From Tateyamaria pelophila (GTDB taxonomy: Bacteria > Pseudomonadota > Alphaproteobacteria > Rhodobacterales > Rhodobacteraceae), in NCBI RefSeq assembly GCF_019966495.1, contig NZ_JAIMIA010000040.1, forward strand, positions 1-40,287: a stretch of DNA of 40,287 nucleotides. The letters run 5' to 3'. Every line of letters starts with the position of its first letter. The stretch's first letter is position 1. The notes beneath the pieces are model-generated. The model saw nothing but the letters and a program-made list of their open reading frames with translations, did not search any database and was not told the DNA's origin. This document shows positions 32,728 through 40,287 of the stretch, in pieces. Made by a program: the position numbers and the translations under genes.

Positions 32728-32869
32728 CCTGCGCATTCCTTATCGCGGCGATCTCGGTCATCGCAACGATCGCCGTATCATCCAACTGCTCTGCAAGCGC
32801 AGGCATGCCGTTTGCACGTGCAAAAGTCTTGAGGTCCGTAAGAACGTCCAGTATCCATTCACTTCTCAT
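32663..32869 (-). CDS. small hypothetical protein upstream of luxR
   Basis: A 68-residue ORF. The first 45 residues (MRSEWILDVLTDLKTFARAN, then GMPALAEQLDDTAIVAMTEI) form a regular amphipathic helical pattern like a real protein; the last 20 (NGDAAVGTYYGGTGTS) lie inside luxR in another frame and look like read-on sequence. GAAGGTGAG precedes the ATG at 32869. I believe similar short ORFs precede luxR in related genomes, but this is memory, not a search result. The overlap with luxR suggests translational coupling. Function unknown. Confidence 0.65.
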   Translation of the reverse strand: MRSEWILDVLTDLKTFARANGMPALAEQLDDTAIVAMTEIAAIRNAQDGQRDNGDAAVGTYYGGTGTS

Positions 32870-33017
32870 GCGTAGACTCACCTTCAAGTAGTTAATGAAA
32901 CGTTAAAGCAACTATAGCATGTGTTAACTATGGGATGATATTCGCGGATTTTCACTCCCCAGAAATGGTGAGGTGTAAAATTGTAACGCATTGAAACTGT
33001 TGCGATGGTTCAAAACG

Positions 33018-33057
33018 CAAAAACGCCCGCACAATCCTAGGGTGATTCGCGGGCGCT
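33018..33057 (-). terminator. intrinsic terminator of ccrA
   Basis: On the minus strand CGCCCGC and GCGGGCG form the stem of a hairpin with an 18-base loop, followed by TTTTTG. It begins about 25 bases after the ccrA stop. Confidence 0.8.
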
Positions 33058-33082
33058 TAAGTTCAGTCAGAAATTGTAAACG

Positions 33083-34363
33083 TTAACGCCGCGCCTCCAG
33101 CGCATCCTCCAACGTACGTAACCCTGTCTTGGGTGCTTGCACCAAAACGGCCATGTTTCCCGGCTTGTGTTCGTTGCGTAGCATCTTCATGTGCGCCGCA
33201 GGCAGGTCGGCCCAATCGAAAACTTCGGACATGCACGGATCAAGGCGGCGCTCGACCATCAGGTTGTTGGCCGCCGATGCCTGTTGCAGATGCGCAAAGT
33301 GGCTGCCTTGCAGGCGCTTTTGGTGCATCCACATGTAACGAACGTCGAAAGTACAGTTGAACCCGGTGGTGCCTGCACAAATCACGACCATGCCGCCTTT
33401 TTTGCAGACAAAGGTCGACACGGGAAACGTGCTTTCGCCGGGGTGTTCAAACACCATGTCGACGTTCACGCCCTTGCCCGTGATGTCCCAGATCGCCTTT
33501 CCGAATTTCCGCGTTTCGGTGAACCACTCCTTGTACTCGGGCGTGTTCACCGTCGGCATCTGACCCCAGCAATTGAAGTCCTTGCGGTTCAGAACGCCCT
33601 TCGCCCCCAGGTCCATGACGAAATCGCGTTTGGATTCGTCACTGATTACGCCAATTGCATTCGCGCCAGCAGTGTTGATCAACTGGATCGCATAAGACCC
33701 CAAACCGCCCGATGCCCCCCAGACCAGAACGTTCTGACCCGGTTTGAGATCATGTGGTTCATGGCCGAAAAGCATCCGGTACGCCGTGGCCAGCGTCAGC
33801 GTATAGCAGGCACTTTCCTCCCAGGTCAGGTGCTTGGGGCGCGGCATCAACTGTTGGCTTTGCACGCGGGTGAACTGGCTAAAGGACCCATCGGGGGTTT
33901 CATAGCCCCAGATCCGCTGCGTCGGTGAATACATGGGATCACCGCCGTTGCAGTGCTCATCGTCACCATCATCCTGATTGCAGTGAATGACGACCTCGTC
34001 GCCGACTTTCCAACGCTTGACCTTGTCGCCAACGGCCCAAACGATGCCCGCAGCGTCAGAGCCCGCGATGTGATAGGGTTGCTTATGACCATCAAACGGG
34101 CTGATCGGCGTCCCCAGAGCGGCCCACACACCATTATAGTTGACGCCCGCCGCCATCACGAGAACCAGAACGTCGTGACTATCCAATTCCGGCACATCGA
34201 CAACTTCTTGCAGCATGGCCGAATCCGGCTCCCCGTGACGCTCCCTGCGGATTGCCCATGCGTACATTTGCTTGGGCACATAACCCATCGGGGGGATTTC
34301 TCCCATCTCGTAAATATCTTTCTCGGGCGCGCTATAGGACGCAATACCTGTGTCGAGTGCCAT
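33083..34363 (-). CDS. ccrA: crotonyl-CoA carboxylase/reductase
   Basis: A 426-residue zinc-less MDR-family enzyme that reductively carboxylates crotonyl-CoA to ethylmalonyl-CoA with NADPH and CO2, the key step of the ethylmalonyl-CoA pathway for acetyl-CoA assimilation. Typical blocks are the start KDIYEMGEIPPMGYVPKQMY, VNYNGVWAALGTPISPFDGH, the nucleotide loop VLVWGASGGLGSYAIQLI and FEHPGESTFPVSTFVCKKGG. The CO2-pocket residues of the family (Asn in NYNGVW, Phe/Glu in VFEHPG, His in WMHQKRLQGSHFAH) are present. A near-perfect Shine-Dalgarno lies five bases before the ATG. The pathway partner ecm is 2 kb away, divergently transcribed. Confidence 0.96.
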   Translation of the reverse strand: MALDTGIASYSAPEKDIYEMGEIPPMGYVPKQMYAWAIRRERHGEPDSAMLQEVVDVPELDSHDVLVLVMAAGVNYNGVWAALGTPISPFDGHKQPYHIAGSDAAGIVWAVGDKVKRWKVGDEVVIHCNQDDGDDEHCNGGDPMYSPTQRIWGYETPDGSFSQFTRVQSQQLMPRPKHLTWEESACYTLTLATAYRMLFGHEPHDLKPGQNVLVWGASGGLGSYAIQLINTAGANAIGVISDESKRDFVMDLGAKGVLNRKDFNCWGQMPTVNTPEYKEWFTETRKFGKAIWDITGKGVNVDMVFEHPGESTFPVSTFVCKKGGMVVICAGTTGFNCTFDVRYMWMHQKRLQGSHFAHLQQASAANNLMVERRLDPCMSEVFDWADLPAAHMKMLRNEHKPGNMAVLVQAPKTGLRTLEDALEARR

Positions 34364-34368
34364 GTCAG

Positions 34369-34376
34369 CCTCCTTA
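34369..34376 (-). promoter_or_regulatory. strong Shine-Dalgarno of ccrA
   Basis: TAAGGAGG five bases before the ATG matches the 16S rRNA tail almost fully. It fits high expression of a central carbon enzyme and settles the start. Confidence 0.85.
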
Positions 34377-34496
34377 AAATATGACCGTGCTGCAGCGCAG
34401 AATCGCTAGCCTTTGCCGTGGATATGGCCTGTCACGCAACAAAGCAACACCAAATACATGTCATTTTGAAATTTTATAACTTTGCGCACGCAGCAA

Positions 34497-35864
34497 TTAG
34501 GCTGAACCGCGCTCTGTCTCCGTTACCGGCTTCAAGGAGTTGGCGTAGAACTGCAAAAGCGCACGTTGCGCATCGACAGAAACCCAGCCTGCGGGGCTGT
34601 CCGCAATCATATCGCGCTCCAACATTTGCGTCCGCGCCGCCGCCACCTGCTTTGCAAGGGTTTCCCGCGATACCTCGGGCAATGCCCCACGATATCGTGG
34701 CAGTGAATTGAAAACAGCCGTGTTCAACGCTTCATCCTTCAGCGGCTGATCAGCCTCCAGAAAAACATGTGACAACACCGGGACAAACATCACCGGCATC
34801 ACATTTTCTATTCGTGATTTCAGCTCCGCCGCCAAGGCTTCGATATCATTGCCAGCCTCGAAATCGCGCAGCGACAGCGGCTCACCGAAATTCACGGCGG
34901 CACCGCCAAATCGCGTATAGCGGCCGCGCATCTTCTCCCAGAGCTTTTTCAGGATGAACGTCATGATAACGGACATCTTGGCGCCAAAGCGTCGATCTCC
35001 GCGCTGGTTCGCCGCGATCAACACCCGGTCTTCGAGGACCCGGTCATAGTTGATCGACACAGGGACGAAAACGATATCGCGGCGCTTGGGATCGAATCCC
35101 TCAACCACATAAGACAGCAAACCCATCTTGAGCGGCTTGAGTTTGCCATCCACCGTCAGGCCACCTTCGGGAAAGATGGCCTGGGTCACGCCACCTTGGG
35201 TGGCCATCTGAACATAGCGCGCAAGGACTTTGCGATAGAGCGCGCCCCGCGACTTGCGACTGATGAAATACGCCCCCATGGATTTGATCAAACGGCTGAG
35301 TGGCCAAACCCGCGCCCACTCCCCCACCGCATAGCTGAGGGCGGACGCGTTCGCGGCCAGATACGTTACCAATACGTAATCCATGTTGCTGCGGTGGTTC
35401 ATCACGAAAACAATCGTCGCGTCGGAACTGACACCCTTGAGGCGTGTATCGTTATCGTCACCTGTGCGCACATCATAAAGCGCAGTGGCAAGCCATTGCG
35501 CCGCCCGAATACCAAAACCGAAATAGGCAAAAGCCGAAAAGCTGGGCACGATTTCGCGCGCGTAGCGCCGTGCCTTCTCAAAGGCGACGTTTTCAGGGGT
35601 ATTGTCGGCTTTGGCCTGATCCACGATCGCCTGCGTCACTTGCGGATCATAGATGAGGCGTTGAATCATATCGTAGCGCCGCGCCAGTTTGAATGGCTCG
35701 ATCGGCCGGGTCAGTCTGGTGTTCAGCTTTGCAACGGCCCTTTCCAGACGTCGACGAAAGAACCAGCGCACCGACGGCAAAAGAAAATGACTGAGCGCCG
35801 TGACCGCCGCAAACAGCATGATCAGCACAAAGAGCCAAAGAGGGAGTTCTACTGTTTGCGTCAT
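34497..35864 (-). CDS. 1-acyl-glycerol-3-phosphate acyltransferase-like protein
   Basis: A 455-residue membrane protein of the PlsC/PlsB acyltransferase superfamily. It starts with a membrane helix (LPLWLFVLIMLFAAVTALSH). The catalytic motif is NHRSNMDY, fitting H-x4-D, and the second acceptor motif is FPEGGLTVDGKLKPLKMG. RDIVFVPVSINYDRVLEDRV matches the PlsB-like branch. It is longer than ordinary PlsC (about 250 residues), so it may act on glycerol-3-phosphate or another acceptor. It lies between ccrA and ecm, reads with ccrA, and is 133 bases upstream of it. Confidence 0.85.
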   Translation of the reverse strand: MTQTVELPLWLFVLIMLFAAVTALSHFLLPSVRWFFRRRLERAVAKLNTRLTRPIEPFKLARRYDMIQRLIYDPQVTQAIVDQAKADNTPENVAFEKARRYAREIVPSFSAFAYFGFGIRAAQWLATALYDVRTGDDNDTRLKGVSSDATIVFVMNHRSNMDYVLVTYLAANASALSYAVGEWARVWPLSRLIKSMGAYFISRKSRGALYRKVLARYVQMATQGGVTQAIFPEGGLTVDGKLKPLKMGLLSYVVEGFDPKRRDIVFVPVSINYDRVLEDRVLIAANQRGDRRFGAKMSVIMTFILKKLWEKMRGRYTRFGGAAVNFGEPLSLRDFEAGNDIEALAAELKSRIENVMPVMFVPVLSHVFLEADQPLKDEALNTAVFNSLPRYRGALPEVSRETLAKQVAAARTQMLERDMIADSPAGWVSVDAQRALLQFYANSLKPVTETERGSA

Positions 35865-36280
35865 TGCCCGAAGTCATACAGGATACCTCGCAGGGGAAAC
35901 AGACTGTATACGTGCTGGCCGGATGGTCTTTTCATCCTCAGCTTCAGCTGGATATATGAAACCAAGTCCGTCTTCAAACCTGGGATTATGGCCCGGATCG
36001 GTGTGCTTGCAGTCTCGACTGCGAGCACTACCGGCATGGCTTGGCGCGCGCCAACTGGCATTTAACAAATGGGTCGTGGTACGGATCAGGATCTGGGCGG
36101 TCTTGACGGCCTGCCGTTGAATCGGCGGGGGCAGAGAGCCCGCGTCTTGATCAAAACACGAAAGCGTCTCACCTTTAATGGCCCGCGCACCTGATCCGAA
36201 CATCGTTTGCGCGCGCTCGGCTGGATCCCGTTGCTTTTGGTGCTTTGGCCGCAACGCAGCAATTGCCGCGATGCGGCGAA

Positions 36281-36308
36281 TTGACAGCGCCACAAAATTA
36301 CCTATACC
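36281..36308 (+). promoter_or_regulatory. predicted ecm promoter
   Basis: TTGACA (36281-36286) is a perfect -35; TATACC (36303-36308) is a fair -10 at 16 bases. The ecm ATG follows 46 bases later with ACGAGG before it. Confidence 0.6.
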
Positions 36309-36329
36309 AAAGATAAAACGTAATTTTGT
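36292..36329. promoter_or_regulatory. perfect 10-bp inverted repeat in the ecm promoter
   Basis: ACAAAATTAC and GTAATTTTGT, 18 bases apart. The left arm falls between -35 and -10 and the right arm downstream of the expected transcription start. This placement fits a repressor that clamps the promoter. Confidence 0.65.
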
Positions 36330-36354
36330 TGCTTAATCGATTCACGAGGCCCCG

Positions 36355-38316
36355 ATGACACAGAAAGACCGCCCTTGGCTGATCCGCACTTACGCAGGAC
36401 ACTCGACCGCCTCGGCGTCGAACGCGCTGTACCGTTCAAATCTGGCCAAGGGGCAAACCGGCCTCAGCGTCGCGTTCGATCTGCCAACTCAGACAGGATA
36501 CGACAGCGACCATGTGCTCGCGCGCGGAGAGGTTGGCAAAGTCGGTGTTCCGGTGGCCCATCTCGGTGATATGCGCGCCTTGTTTCAGGACATCCCGCTG
36601 GATCAGATGAATACCTCGATGACGATCAACGCGACCGCCCCTTGGTTGCTGTCACTATATATTGCGGTGGCCGAGGAACAGGGCGCGGATGTCGCCGCCC
36701 TGCAGGGCACCGTTCAGAACGATCTGATCAAGGAATACCTCAGCCGCGGGACCTATATCTGCCCACCCAAGCCATCATTGCAGATGATCGCCGATGTGGC
36801 GGAGTATTGCTATACCAATGTGCCGAAATGGAACCCGATGAACGTGTGTTCCTACCATCTGCAAGAAGCCGGTGCGACGCCGGAACAGGAACTGGCCTTT
36901 GCCCTCGCGACCGCCACGGCTGTGCTGGACGAATTGAAACCGCGCATTGATCCGGCAGACTTTCCCGCGCTTGTCGGGCGCATTTCGTTTTTCGTGAATG
37001 CAGGCATCCGTTTCGTCACCGAAATGTGCAAGATGCGCGCCTTTGTCGATTTGTGGGATGAAATCTGCGAAGAGCGCTACGGCGTCAGGGATGCAAAATA
37101 CCGACGGTTCCGCTATGGTGTGCAGGTCAATTCATTGGGTCTGACCGAGCAACAACCCGAAAACAACGTGTACCGCATTTTGATCGAAATGCTGGCGGTC
37201 ACCCTGTCGAAGAAAGCCCGCGCCCGCGCCGTGCAATTGCCTGCGTGGAACGAAGCGCTTGGCCTGCCCCGGCCCTGGGATCAGCAGTGGTCCATGCGGA
37301 TGCAGCAGATCATGGCCTATGAAACGGACCTGCTGGAGTTTGATGATCTGTTCGACGGGAACCCGGCCGTAGACGCAAAAGTCGAAACCTTGAAAGACGG
37401 CGCCCGCCACGAATTGAGCAATCTTGACGCGATGGGCGGCGCGATTGCGGCGATCGATTATATGAAATCACAATTGGTCGGCTCAAACGCCGAACGTCTG
37501 GGCCGCATTGAACGGGGCGAAACCGTGGTGGTCGGTGTGAACAAGTATCAGGCCGGCGAACCGTCCCCCTTGATGACCGGTGATGGCGGGATCATGGTGG
37601 TCGACCCTGCCGTTGAGCAGGAACAGATTGATCGTTTGAACGAATGGCGTTCTGAGCGCGACAGCGCCGCAGTGGACGCAGCACTCGCAGATCTGAGGGC
37701 CTGCGCCGCCGCGGGCGAGAACGTGATGCCAGCCTCGATCGCTGCGGCGCGAGCTGGGGTGACAACCGGCGAATGGGCCGCCCAGATGCGCGCAGTCCAC
37801 GGAGAGTACCGGGGGCCGACCGGCGTGAGTGCGGGCCAGTCCAACATGACCGAAGGATTGGACGATCTGCGCGAAGCCGTTAACGCGGTCAGCGACAGGC
37901 TGGGCCGCCGCCTGAAATTCCTTGTTGGCAAGCCCGGGCTTGACGGACACTCAAACGGCGCCGAGCAGATCGCCGTACGCGCGCGCGATTGCGGTATGGA
38001 CATCGCCTATGAAGGCATCCGCCTTACACCCGAAGAAATTGTGGCGGCCGCACGCGAAGATGACGCACATGTTGTCGGGCTTTCCATCCTGAGCGGCAGT
38101 CACATTCCCCTTGTCGAAGACTTGCTGGATCGCATGCGCGCAGCAGGGCTGGGCCATATCCCGGTCATTGTCGGCGGCATCATTCCCGATGATGACGCCG
38201 CCAGACTGAAAAGCATGGGCGTCGCCCGCGTCTACACGCCCAAGGATTTTGAACTGAATACCATCATGCAGGACATCGTGACCTTGGCGGACCCAAAATC
38301 AGTTGCCGCGGAATAG
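36355..38316 (+). CDS. ecm: ethylmalonyl-CoA mutase (coenzyme B12-dependent)
   Basis: A 653-residue B12 enzyme that converts (2R)-ethylmalonyl-CoA to methylsuccinyl-CoA. The N-terminal CoA-binding barrel starts RPWLIRTYAGHSTASASNAL with GLSVAFDLPTQTGYDSDH, then TSMTINATAPWLL and QNDLIKEYLSRGTYICPP. The C-terminal cobalamin domain has KPGLDGHSNG (Asp-x-His-x2-Gly, base-off ligand His), LSILSGSHI and VGGIIPDDD. Ecm differs from methylmalonyl-CoA mutase mainly in the substrate pocket; its neighbour ccrA and the short single-chain form support Ecm (MeaA in Methylobacterium). It has its own promoter with a nearby inverted repeat. Confidence 0.94.
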   Translation: MTQKDRPWLIRTYAGHSTASASNALYRSNLAKGQTGLSVAFDLPTQTGYDSDHVLARGEVGKVGVPVAHLGDMRALFQDIPLDQMNTSMTINATAPWLLSLYIAVAEEQGADVAALQGTVQNDLIKEYLSRGTYICPPKPSLQMIADVAEYCYTNVPKWNPMNVCSYHLQEAGATPEQELAFALATATAVLDELKPRIDPADFPALVGRISFFVNAGIRFVTEMCKMRAFVDLWDEICEERYGVRDAKYRRFRYGVQVNSLGLTEQQPENNVYRILIEMLAVTLSKKARARAVQLPAWNEALGLPRPWDQQWSMRMQQIMAYETDLLEFDDLFDGNPAVDAKVETLKDGARHELSNLDAMGGAIAAIDYMKSQLVGSNAERLGRIERGETVVVGVNKYQAGEPSPLMTGDGGIMVVDPAVEQEQIDRLNEWRSERDSAAVDAALADLRACAAAGENVMPASIAAARAGVTTGEWAAQMRAVHGEYRGPTGVSAGQSNMTEGLDDLREAVNAVSDRLGRRLKFLVGKPGLDGHSNGAEQIAVRARDCGMDIAYEGIRLTPEEIVAAAREDDAHVVGLSILSGSHIPLVEDLLDRMRAAGLGHIPVIVGGIIPDDDAARLKSMGVARVYTPKDFELNTIMQDIVTLADPKSVAAE

Positions 38317-38679
38317 AGAAACAGCAAACGTCGCAATAAACGTCTTTCCATACCCGTCGCTTCGTCATTGGCGTCAGAATATACCGAGCAATGGATCCGT
38401 CTGCGCGCCTCCGACGCGCGGGCAAAGTCGGATTTCAACTGATTCGGTCCCTCGCGGTTCGAAAAGTACGGAATACGATCAATACGGGATATCTGGAATT
38501 TTTGACGATTTCCCGGTCGTGCAATTAGCGCGTAAATTCGCTTGCTTTGATTTTTTCTTGGAAAATCTTCCACTGTTCCGGGCGAAATGGCGCCGAACGC
38601 ACAAGTTCGAACAGTTCGGCCATTGATTTCAATCAGGAAAAACTGGACTATTTCCGAACAGGAAACAAGAGGGTCCATT
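38317..38679. other. intergenic region before the H-NS-like gene
   Basis: A gap of 363 bases. No credible gene is seen. The second half is AT-richer (around TTTGATTTTTTCTTGG near 38546), as expected for a promoter of a nucleoid protein that may bind its own control region. A small stem CGAAC/GTTCG lies near 38593. Confidence 0.5.
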
Positions 38680-39006
38680 ATGGCCATAAATCTAAATGAC
38701 TTGACTCGTAAAGAGCTCATGGCATTACGCACGGAAATTGAAAAAACGCTTCGCAAACTTCATAAAAAGGAAAAGAAAGATGCATTGATTGCGGCTCAAA
38801 AAGCTGCTGCAGATTTTGGTTTTTCCTTGGAAGAGTTGACGTCAAAACGCGCAACAGGCAAAGCCGCTTCCAAAACTTCGTCTTTTGCACCAAAATACGC
38901 GAACCCTGACGACGAAACCCAAACCTGGACCGGAAAGGGCCGACAGCCCAATTGGTACAAAATGGCGATCTCGGCAGGGAAGACAGCGGAAGACCTCGAA
39001 ATCTAG
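38680..39006 (+). CDS. H-NS/HvrA-type nucleoid protein
   Basis: A 108-residue H-NS family protein. The N-terminal oligomerisation helix is MAINLNDLTRKELMALRTEI followed by a lysine-rich coiled stretch (RKLHKKEKKDALIAAQKAAA). The C-terminal DNA-binding motif is YANPDDETQTWTGKGRQPNW, close to the family consensus. HvrA-type proteins in Rhodobacter adjust photosynthesis and other genes; in general the family binds AT-rich DNA. AGAGGG precedes the ATG at 38680; a frame starting at 38587 lacks a signal. A strong terminator follows. Confidence 0.92.
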   Translation: MAINLNDLTRKELMALRTEIEKTLRKLHKKEKKDALIAAQKAAADFGFSLEELTSKRATGKAASKTSSFAPKYANPDDETQTWTGKGRQPNWYKMAISAGKTAEDLEI

Positions 39007-39038
39007 TCAACTCCCCAAAGTTGACGTGATATCCAATG

Positions 39039-39069
39039 CCCCGGCCCGCCCTGCGCGGCCGGGGTTTTT
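39039..39069 (+). terminator. intrinsic terminator of the H-NS-like gene
   Basis: CCCCGGCC and GGCCGGGG with a ten-base loop, followed by TTTTT. It begins 32 bases after the stop codon. Confidence 0.88.
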
Positions 39070-39153
39070 GCATGCGCCAGGCGGTTTTAAGTCTCGAAGT
39101 CGATGTGTTTAATGCTGTAGCATGACGCGACACATTTATGATCGGAGACTGTT

Positions 39154-39864
39154 ATGACCGTCCACATTGGCGCGCGACCCGGGGATATCGCGGAAACGGT
39201 GCTTATGCCAGGCGACCCATATCGGGCCAAATGGGCGGCGGAGACGTTTCTGACAGACGCCAGGTTGGTCAACGACGTCAGAGGTATGCTCGGGTTTACC
39301 GGCTTTTGGAAATCGCAGCGAGTCACAATTCAGGGCTCGGGCATGGGGATGCCGTCGCTCTCGATCTACGCCAATGAGCTGATGGCCGAATACGGAGCGC
39401 AAACGCTCATCCGGATTGGATCATGCGGTGGAATGCAACCTTATGTGAATATTCGCGATGTCATTATCGCGATGACTGCCACAACAATCACCTCCCCGTC
39501 CTCGGGTATTTTTCGAGAGATCAATTACGCGCCCTGCGCGGATTACGGTCTTCTGGCAGCCGCCGTCAAAGCCGCCGACTTGAAGAAAACGAAAACGCAT
39601 GTTGGCGGCATTTATTCGTCGGATGTATTTTATTCCGAACGGCCCGATCTGGACGAACAAATGGTTCGGCATGGCATTCTGGGTGTCGAGATGGAGGCCG
39701 CCGAGCTTTATACTCTGGCCGCGCGACACGGACGGCGTGCACTGGCTGTTTTGACGGTCAGCGATCATTTGCAAACCGGGGAGGCATTGCCGTCGGAAGA
39801 TCGCGAAAAGACCTTTGGTGACATGGTCGAAATTGCGCTGGAGGCCGCATTTTCAGGCGACTAG
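39154..39864 (+). CDS. deoD: purine-nucleoside phosphorylase DeoD
   Basis: A 236-residue hexameric-type phosphorylase that splits purine (deoxy)ribonucleosides with phosphate into base and (deoxy)ribose 1-phosphate. Family motifs are the start [20 protein letters not shown], the phosphate-binding RIGSCGGMQ, the active-site [14 protein letters not shown] and the catalytic Asp in [12 protein letters not shown]. Length is normal. It would process purine nucleosides brought in by a BMP-type importer such as the one at 23-27.8 kb, but the two loci are not adjacent. Confidence 0.95.
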   Translation: MTVHIGARPGDIAETVLMPGDPYRAKWAAETFLTDARLVNDVRGMLGFTGFWKSQRVTIQGSGMGMPSLSIYANELMAEYGAQTLIRIGSCGGMQPYVNIRDVIIAMTATTITSPSSGIFREINYAPCADYGLLAAAVKAADLKKTKTHVGGIYSSDVFYSERPDLDEQMVRHGILGVEMEAAELYTLAARHGRRALAVLTVSDHLQTGEALPSEDREKTFGDMVEIALEAAFSGD

Positions 39865-39925
39865 GTATCGTGCGCTGTGACACGCGCGCGCCCATTCTCC
39901 ACGTCCCGACAGTTACGCTTTCAGG

Positions 39926-39960
39926 AGCCTCCGGCGGGGATTTTTTTGGAACAGAGAATG
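39926..39960 (+). repeat. intergenic repeat element, copy 3
   Basis: Reads GCCTCCGGCGGGGATTTT, a T-run, then GGAACAGAGAATGG. It lines up with copies 1 and 2, and with its stem-like start and T-run it may also end deoD transcription. Confidence 0.55.
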
Positions 39961-40136
39961 GAATGGTCCCTCATTGCCCATGCGTTCGACCATATGCGTT
40001 TGGTGTGGGACACTGCCATCCACTCAACGCGCAGGGCGTTTGATTGAATAGCTCGATCTGCAACGGTTAGCACTGTGCGGTATCGGAAAAATGTTCTGAT
40101 CCACAATTACCCCCCCGGACACGCGCTGAGCGCGTC

Positions 40137-40287
40137 CTAAAGATCCATTTCTGCGAAAAACTCGATATAGTCCCGGCGAGGCTTTCTTGAAATACTGCCC
40201 CGTATCACGTCAGGGGAATCGCGTTTGGAACTGAAGGCGTGAACGGTCACTCTTGCCTGTGAGGGCGAGATGGATTCTGAAGTGGGG
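40137..40287 (-). CDS. possible 3' end of an unidentified gene
   Basis: The minus strand is open from the window edge to a TAG at 40137, giving about 50 residues (ending RRDYIEFFAEMDL). The residue mix and clean frame suggest the C-terminus of a real protein cut by the window, but I do not recognise it. A GC-rich dyad covers the stop (about 40117-40138). The stretch 39961-40136 before it holds nothing I can name. Confidence 0.4.
   Translation of the reverse strand, partial: PTSESISPSQARVTVHAFSSKRDSPDVIRGSISRKPRRDYIEFFAEMDL

Larger units (their letters stand above)
35865..36354. other. intergenic region between the acyltransferase and ecm
   Basis: A gap of 490 bases between divergent genes. 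It has short open frames on both strands (for example 35874-36293 minus) but none shows a ribosome-binding site, conserved pattern or domain, so I call no gene. The right end holds the ecm promoter and an inverted repeat. The remainder could contain the acyltransferase promoter or an eroded gene. Confidence 0.6.

Noticed and set aside
35874-36293. A 139-codon minus-strand frame between the acyltransferase and ecm
   Set aside because: No ribosome-binding site or recognisable domain; composition looks like chance GC-rich reading, though an eroded gene cannot be excluded.
39921-40106. A 61-codon minus-strand frame after deoD, considered as a transposase fragment
   Set aside because: No transposase motif or terminal repeat could be seen, and it runs into the repeat element.
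1-40287. CRISPR array, tRNA or rRNA gene, prophage or integrative element
   Set aside because: No regularly spaced direct repeats, tRNA-like cloverleaf, rRNA sequence, integrase or structural phage gene was found on either strand.

Overview
The window looks like a chromosomal segment of a Roseobacter-group alphaproteobacterium (family Rhodobacteraceae). The case rests on gene content and style: GC-rich codons; an ethylmalonyl-CoA pathway pair (crotonyl-CoA carboxylase/reductase and ethylmalonyl-CoA mutase); a LuxI/LuxR acyl-homoserine-lactone locus; an H-NS/HvrA-type protein; small families typical of this group (DUF6455, TIGR02186, SseB-like, CBU_0592-like); and short intergenic repeats. I see no phage, plasmid, integrase, intact insertion sequence, CRISPR array, rRNA or tRNA. 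It reads as ordinary core and accessory chromosome.

Layout. 1-2.5 kb (+): a DUF1028 protein and a gamma-glutamyltransferase-like Ntn hydrolase. 2.6-5.2 kb (-): a uracil-DNA-glycosylase-family protein overlapping an SseB-like protein, then an exported YHS-domain protein followed after 2 nt by a Tat-type rhodanese. 5.2-6.6 kb (+): an ArsR-type repressor overlapping a metal/metalloid permease, with two dyad operators in front. 6.9-11.6 kb (+): a surface-polysaccharide block (KpsT ATPase, KpsE-like polysaccharide co-polymerase, KdsA, phosphomannomutase/phosphoglucomutase). 11.6-13.6 kb (-): AsmA-like protein. 13.7-17 kb (+): rimO, a double-CDGSH protein, a small duplicated-motif protein, a DCC protein and a hemolysin III-like membrane protein. 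17-18.8 kb: DUF6455 and IMPACT-like genes (-), a CBU_0592-like membrane protein (+) and an M48 lipoprotein protease (-). 18.9-22.8 kb (+): a small unknown, a branched-chain aminotransferase, a universal stress protein, an Nfu-type Fe-S carrier, a degenerate GFA-like ORF, tsaB and rimI. 23-27.8 kb (+): a complete BMP/nucleoside-type ABC importer. 27.9-29.6 kb (+): a TauE/SafE exporter with its TIGR02186 partner. 29.7-32.9 kb (-): a small unknown ORF, luxR, a frameshifted luxI and a RecD-like helicase. 33-35.9 kb (-): ccrA and an acyltransferase. 36.4-39.9 kb (+): ecm, an H-NS-like gene and deoD. The right edge holds what may be the 3' end of one more minus-strand gene.

Genes that plausibly act together: KpsT, KpsE, KdsA and the hexose-phosphate mutase supply Kdo and activated sugars and export a polysaccharide. 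CcrA and Ecm are consecutive carbon-skeleton steps of acetyl-CoA assimilation. The four-gene BMP transporter probably imports nucleosides, which DeoD, 11 kb away, could phosphorolyse. TsaB and RimI are a conserved tRNA/ribosomal modification pair.

Most notable observations: a one-base deletion that splits an otherwise well-conserved luxI; a GFA-family ORF in which a UGA sits exactly where the zinc-binding CxC cysteine should be; a perfect 10-bp inverted repeat spread across the ecm promoter; a perfect 22-bp palindrome sharing the U-tract of an intra-operon terminator in the BMP transporter; and three copies of a short intergenic element. I did not find a clearly new multi-gene system. All calls come from reading the sequence and family knowledge; no database search was run.
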